NCBI RefSeq assembly: GCF_964275005.1 | Contig: NC_092685.1 | Location: 32,540,866-32,604,865 of the forward strand | Length of the DNA stretch: 64,000 nucleotides | Reading direction: 5' to 3' | Source: Diadema setosum | Taxonomy: Eukaryota > Echinodermata > Echinoidea > Diadematoida > Diadematidae | Part shown: piece by piece, positions 63,101-64,000 of the stretch | How positions within the stretch are numbered: the stretch's first letter is position 1 | Layout: each line of letters opens with the position of its first letter | Made by a program: the position numbers and the translations under genes | The notes under the pieces: generated by a model | Told to the model about the DNA's origin: nothing | Databases searched by the model: none | Seen by the model: only the letters and a program-made list of their open reading frames with translations

Positions 63101-64000
63101 CACGACTGACTGTGAATGAGAATGCAGGTTTTGTTGTCAAAAGGAATAAAGGGTCAAGCTAAGTTCCACTCCCTCAAGCATGTTTAAAGGATCGAGCCAT
63201 CCGAACTCAACTACATTATGTAAACCCTAGCAAAACCAGGAGACTTAAAAATACAATTGTACCTAAACACAATGATGTGCTATGAATATGATTTGAATAA
63301 CATTATTCTGGAAATATGGTCCTAGTTTGCTTTCATTCTGCTGACAACCAGCTACATGGTCGTGAAAGGATCAAATATACATCAGTGGAGAAAACAGAGT
63401 ACATGATGCTGTACACGCAGAAATTTTCACAACATTTCTGAGACCACAATCACCAGCGATTTTGGAAAATATCCTGTTTTTCAAAGTCATGTAACCTTAT
63501 ATAGAAGCATTTAGAAATGCATCAGAGCAAATTTTGAGAGAAAATTGCAAGCTCTGCTGTGATGTAAAATTCTTTAAGCTATGGCTATGGCACTTTCAAT
63601 GTACAGTGGCATTATTGCGATTTATTGATCATCTCTGTGTGTCCAGTTGTGTGTTTGAGGAAAATATGAGTCAGGTATGTGAATGTTGCACACAAAGGGT
63701 TAATAGATAATTATGGTGGTCCTGATAGGGACAGGATTTGTGATTTGTTACATATCTGACTGACAAATCTTTCAATGACAAATTTTAAAGGCAAAACAGA
63801 CAAAGATTTTACAACCACAACTTCATTCCAAGAACCAAGATTTGTAGTACCATGGCTTTGTCCCATCAATTTCTTTTTCTCTGTCAAGCATCAGTAAGGC
63901 AGAAAAAAAAATTTGGTTATCTGCACCCTGGATTTCCCTGCTGCTTAATGACTCAATGATTTGAGAATTTCCATATGAATTGAGTACAAGATGGGCCAGG
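60128..64000. other. RIN upstream intron or flank, no recognised exon
   Basis: I looked on the minus strand for the missing SH2 and proline-rich exons and found none. A donor-like site near 63012 is preceded by stop codons in all frames. A G12 run lies near 60662. An unrecognised 145-codon frame at 61526-61963 is described among the findings. Confidence 0.45.
62300..62840. repeat. Dispersed repeat family R, copy 4
   Basis: Contains 'tttgaggaaactcagataatccattcaaaggtta' near 62398 and 'gagctctttcattatgctata' with 'aaaatatgaaaacatg' near 62599, matching blocks of the other copies. It is interrupted by A runs near 62478-62503 and ends near 'cccctttaaaa' at 62838. Confidence 0.45.

Overview
The window is 64 kb of AT-rich animal nuclear DNA. 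Its genes are split by conventional GT-AG introns, its intergenic DNA is rich in microsatellites, and it holds many short palindromic non-autonomous transposons. Gene content and repeat style suggest a marine invertebrate deuterostome, most likely an echinoderm. That placement is inference; no marker in the window fixes the species.

Three genes can be read with confidence. (1) 9645-23997, plus strand: a complete equilibrative nucleoside transporter (SLC29/ENT family) in 12 coding exons, 501 aa, with a possible untranslated first exon ending near 4131. (2) 34845-39493, minus strand: a complete MAP10-like microtubule-associated protein in 3 exons, about 1006 aa. (3) 50188-60127, minus strand: the C-terminal half of a RIN/Sprint-type Rab5 exchange factor (RH, VPS9 and RA regions) in 10 exons, with its 5' end beyond the right edge of the window. 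All exon joins keep phase. The three genes have no obvious joint function: one is a membrane transporter, one a cytoskeletal/ciliary protein and one an endocytic GEF.

Layout: 1-9.6 kb is upstream/first-intron DNA with repeats and an unusual GC-rich element of about ten 22-bp palindromic modules (4613-4903). 9.6-24.6 kb is the ENT gene, with a palindromic MITE, a tRNA-derived SINE flanked by two copies of one block, and a possible LINE tail in its introns. 24.6-34.2 kb is intergenic, with a hairpin element, two near-identical MITEs in opposite orientation, a hAT-like element with target duplication, and a second SINE copy. 34.3-39.7 kb is MAP10 and its promoter. 39.7-49.7 kb is intergenic, with an ~90-bp minisatellite, GC-rich promoter-like patches, a possible orphan first exon at 42985, and a long CTA trinucleotide array. 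49.7-64 kb is the RIN gene and its introns.

No retrovirus, LTR element, Polinton, CRISPR array or true tRNA/rRNA gene was recognised. The best candidates for something undescribed are the 22-bp modular palindrome element, a set of unrelated palindromic MITEs sharing TTAA-AGG...CCT-TTAA ends, and an ENT transporter whose normally conserved TM8 arginine appears to be serine.
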